A stretch of DNA of 6,887 nucleotides from Lachnospiraceae bacterium (GTDB lineage Bacteria > Bacillota > Clostridia > Lachnospirales > Lachnospiraceae). The notes below the pieces were generated by a model, which was given only the letters and a program-made list of their open reading frames with translations, ran no database searches and was not told the origin of the DNA. The stretch covers positions 1-6,887 of the forward strand of contig CAAGPW010000213.1 in the NCBI GenBank assembly GCA_900771955.1, read 5' to 3'. Shown piece by piece: positions 5,469-6,887 of this stretch (within the stretch, counting starts at the first letter, position 1; each line of letters begins with the position of its first letter). The position numbers and the translations under genes were made by a program.

Positions 5469-5520
5469 GAGACGGAGTAATCGCAGGACTGCTCCGTTTC
5501 CTGTTTTATTACAGGAAACG
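5469..5520 (+). terminator. Terminator region with two mutually exclusive hairpins
   Basis: GAGACGGAG (5469-5477) can pair with CTCCGTTTC (5492-5500), with an inner GCAG/CTGC pair, and is followed by a T-rich stretch; this is the likely terminator of the coiled-coil gene. The 3' arm can instead join a perfect 10-bp hairpin, CGTTTCCTGT (5495-5504) with ACAGGAAACG (5511-5520). Both cannot form fully at once. The second hairpin lacks an adjacent T-run. Confidence 0.65.
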
Positions 5521-5558
5521 CAGGAAGTTTTCTCACTGTAGTTTTTTTCCGTTTCATA

Positions 5559-5567
5559 TGTTATACT
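5559..5567 (+). promoter_or_regulatory. Extended -10 promoter of the acetyltransferase gene
   Basis: TGTTATACT combines a TG dinucleotide and a near-consensus -10 (TATACT, 5562-5567), the extended -10 form that can work without a good -35; none is visible. Transcription would start near 5574, about 45 bases before the chosen ATG. This gives the GNAT gene its own promoter after the upstream terminator. Confidence 0.6.
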
Positions 5568-5619
5568 TAAGTTTAACACATCTGTAATGTGGCAGGTTAT
5601 GGTAAAGGAGACGGAAGAT

Positions 5620-6480
5620 ATGAGGTGTGAGTTACTGTCACCCGGAGAACTGGCGGACTGGGCTGCCTGCATCCCGCAGGAGTTGTTTGTGGAGCTGATG
5701 AACGGGAGAGAGGGAATATATGCGCTGGGCGTCTGGTTCCTGGAGGAAGCGCAGGGGGCGCTTGTATGGGAGGAAGACGGGCAGAGCGTTGCGTTGGAGA
5801 GCATATATATCAGACCGCAGGCGAGGCGCCTTGGGCTTGGCACGGCATTGATACAACGCTTTTTGCGGGAGACCCGGTCAGAGGAAAGAGAAATTTCCGT
5901 TTCTTATGTGGAAGAGGGGGAGCGATGTCTGCTGACACCTTTTCTGCGGGATAACGGTTTCTTCGTTGACACGGTGGCTTTCCCGACAGGGATAGTCCCG
6001 CTCCGGCGGTTGAACGAGGAACTGCTGCCACAGCTTAAGACGAACAGAAGCGGAGTACGTCCGATCTGGCAGCTGTCCGTAAGTGAGCGGGGCATATGCG
6101 AGAGGTGGTTAAAGGAGCAGCTGGATCTGCCGATACAGCCGTACCTTTCCCAGGAACCGGCGAGTTTTGCGGCCATAAGGGGCGGCGAAGTGCAGGGAGC
6201 GGTGCTTCTGCGGAGACAGGAGGAAGGCATTGCGTTGGATTATTGCTGGATCATGCAGAGCAATCCCATAGTGCTTGCAAAGCTGCTGGCCTGTGCCATA
6301 GAACATCTGGATGAATTATATGCGCCGGAGACGATGGTGCGGATGACACTTTCCACGACACAGGCGCAGACGTTGTTTGAACGGCTTTTTGGGCAGACAG
6401 AAGAGACGACTTGTTTTTGCAGCGGAATTTATGGAAATAACAGAGAACAAGGGGGACAAGAATGGACGGAAAGGGTATGA
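5620..6480 (+). CDS. GNAT family N-acetyltransferase
   Basis: The 286-residue product has an N-terminal GNAT fold that would transfer an acetyl group from acetyl-CoA to an amine. The diagnostic motif A is IYIRPQARRLGLGTALIQRF (62-81), with the CoA-pyrophosphate loop R69-R70-L-G72-L-G74; it is preceded by the strands GVWFLEEAQGALVW (37-50) and VALES (57-61). The C-terminal half (about 145-270) lacks that motif but has a GNAT-like pattern (AAIRGGEVQGAVLLRRQEEG, 184-203) and may be a degenerate second domain, as in tandem GNAT proteins. Length, about twice a single domain, agrees. The start at 5620 is chosen from AAAGGAG (5604-5610), nine bases upstream; in-frame ATGs at 5587 and 5599 are poorer. 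It has its own extended -10 promoter. Its 3' end overlaps the following gene by 19 bases. The substrate is unknown; modification of a neighbouring protein is only a guess. Confidence 0.88.
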   Translation: MRCELLSPGELADWAACIPQELFVELMNGREGIYALGVWFLEEAQGALVWEEDGQSVALESIYIRPQARRLGLGTALIQRFLRETRSEEREISVSYVEEGERCLLTPFLRDNGFFVDTVAFPTGIVPLRRLNEELLPQLKTNRSGVRPIWQLSVSERGICERWLKEQLDLPIQPYLSQEPASFAAIRGGEVQGAVLLRRQEEGIALDYCWIMQSNPIVLAKLLACAIEHLDELYAPETMVRMTLSTTQAQTLFERLFGQTEETTCFCSGIYGNNREQGGQEWTERV

Positions 6481-6887
6481 TGGAGAATCAGCTACAGAAG
6501 GAGCGGGAACACAAGCTTCAGATCACGACGCAGGAGTAGCAGACGATAGAGACGACGGCGTTTGATGAGCGTTTTTTGCAGCTGACGCAGGAAAGCTATG
6601 CGAACCAGACGGCAGAGCCGGATTCCCTGGCATTATACAGGGAAAAGACTGCGGAAATGAAGGATACCGCCGAGCTTGGAGGGACATCCGGCAAGGGAAA
6701 AAAGAGCATTAATGCCGAGAAGAAGGAGAAGATCCGCAGAAGCAAGGCAATGACAAGCAAAGCGACTGCCTATACAGAAGAAATTCACACACAACTGGCG
6801 CAGGTTCAGCAGGAGACGACAAAAAATGATCCCGAGCTTCAGCTTCGGTTTCTGGAACAGTACCGTTTTACACCGCAAATGTTTGTG
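6462..6887 (+). pseudogene. Coiled-coil-type hypothetical gene with in-frame TAG, partial
   Basis: An ATG at 6462 lies inside the end of the GNAT gene and opens a helix-rich frame beginning MDGKGMMENQLQKEREHKL. Codon 26 is TAG (6537-6539) in the context QE-stop-QTIE, one base change from CAG (Gln). The same frame then stays open for 116 codons to the window end with the same character: Gln/Lys/Glu/Thr-rich, no cysteine or tryptophan, including a basic stretch KKSINAEKKEKIRRSKAMTS. The best reading is a real gene with a recent nonsense mutation or a sequencing error; restart at ATG 6657 or stop readthrough are alternatives. A G-rich stretch (about 6450-6455) precedes the ATG. The overlap with GNAT suggests co-transcription and coupling. 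No family is recognised, and the 3' end lies beyond the window. Confidence 0.65.

Noticed and set aside
6537..6539. Pyrrolysine insertion at TAG
   Set aside because: There is no known methylamine methyltransferase or pyl gene in view, and the Gln-rich context fits a CAG to TAG mutation better.

Overview
The window looks like chromosomal DNA of a gut-type clostridium, most likely a Lachnospiraceae member (Firmicutes). The reasons are strong AGGAGG ribosome sites, intrinsic terminators, a LytTR response regulator, a cysteine-rich KTR protein and the remains of a family GH95 fucosidase gene. All genes that can be supported lie on the + strand. No rRNA, tRNA, CRISPR array or complete insertion sequence was seen.

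Layout. (1) Bases 1-894 are visibly AT-richer than the rest. They hold the tail of an upstream gene, a DUF3800 gene (34-708) and a stretch without a convincing gene; this looks like acquired DNA. (2) Bases 895-2641 form a compact regulatory unit. A terminator is followed by a promoter carrying two direct repeats 21 bp apart (CGTTACA type), an orphan LytTR response regulator (1049-1759), a second copy of the same promoter architecture, and a 226-residue cysteine-free protein with FliD-like features (1904-2584), closed by a strong terminator. The simplest reading is that the regulator binds both repeats, activating itself and the filament/cap-like gene.

(3) Bases 2642-4613 look like an accessory patch: a GH95 fucosidase pseudogene collapsed to under 450 bp; a TetR regulator whose sigma-A-type promoter is overlaid by a perfect 18-bp inverted repeat (two operators); a small ORF translationally coupled to it; and a cysteine-rich KTR protein of a family linked to conjugative elements. 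(4) Bases 4614-6887 hold a charged coiled-coil protein, a two-hairpin intergenic region, a GNAT acetyltransferase with an extended -10 promoter, and an overlapping coiled-coil-type gene interrupted by an in-frame TAG and running off the window end.

Working together (inference): the products of 1904, 4614 and 6462 contain no cysteine or tryptophan in the part visible and have no signal peptide, so they may belong to one uncharacterised surface or filament-associated system, with the LytTR regulator controlling at least the first and the acetyltransferase as a possible accessory. The GH95/TetR/KTR patch lies between parts of this set. The candidate new system is this LytTR-controlled set of cysteine-free proteins.
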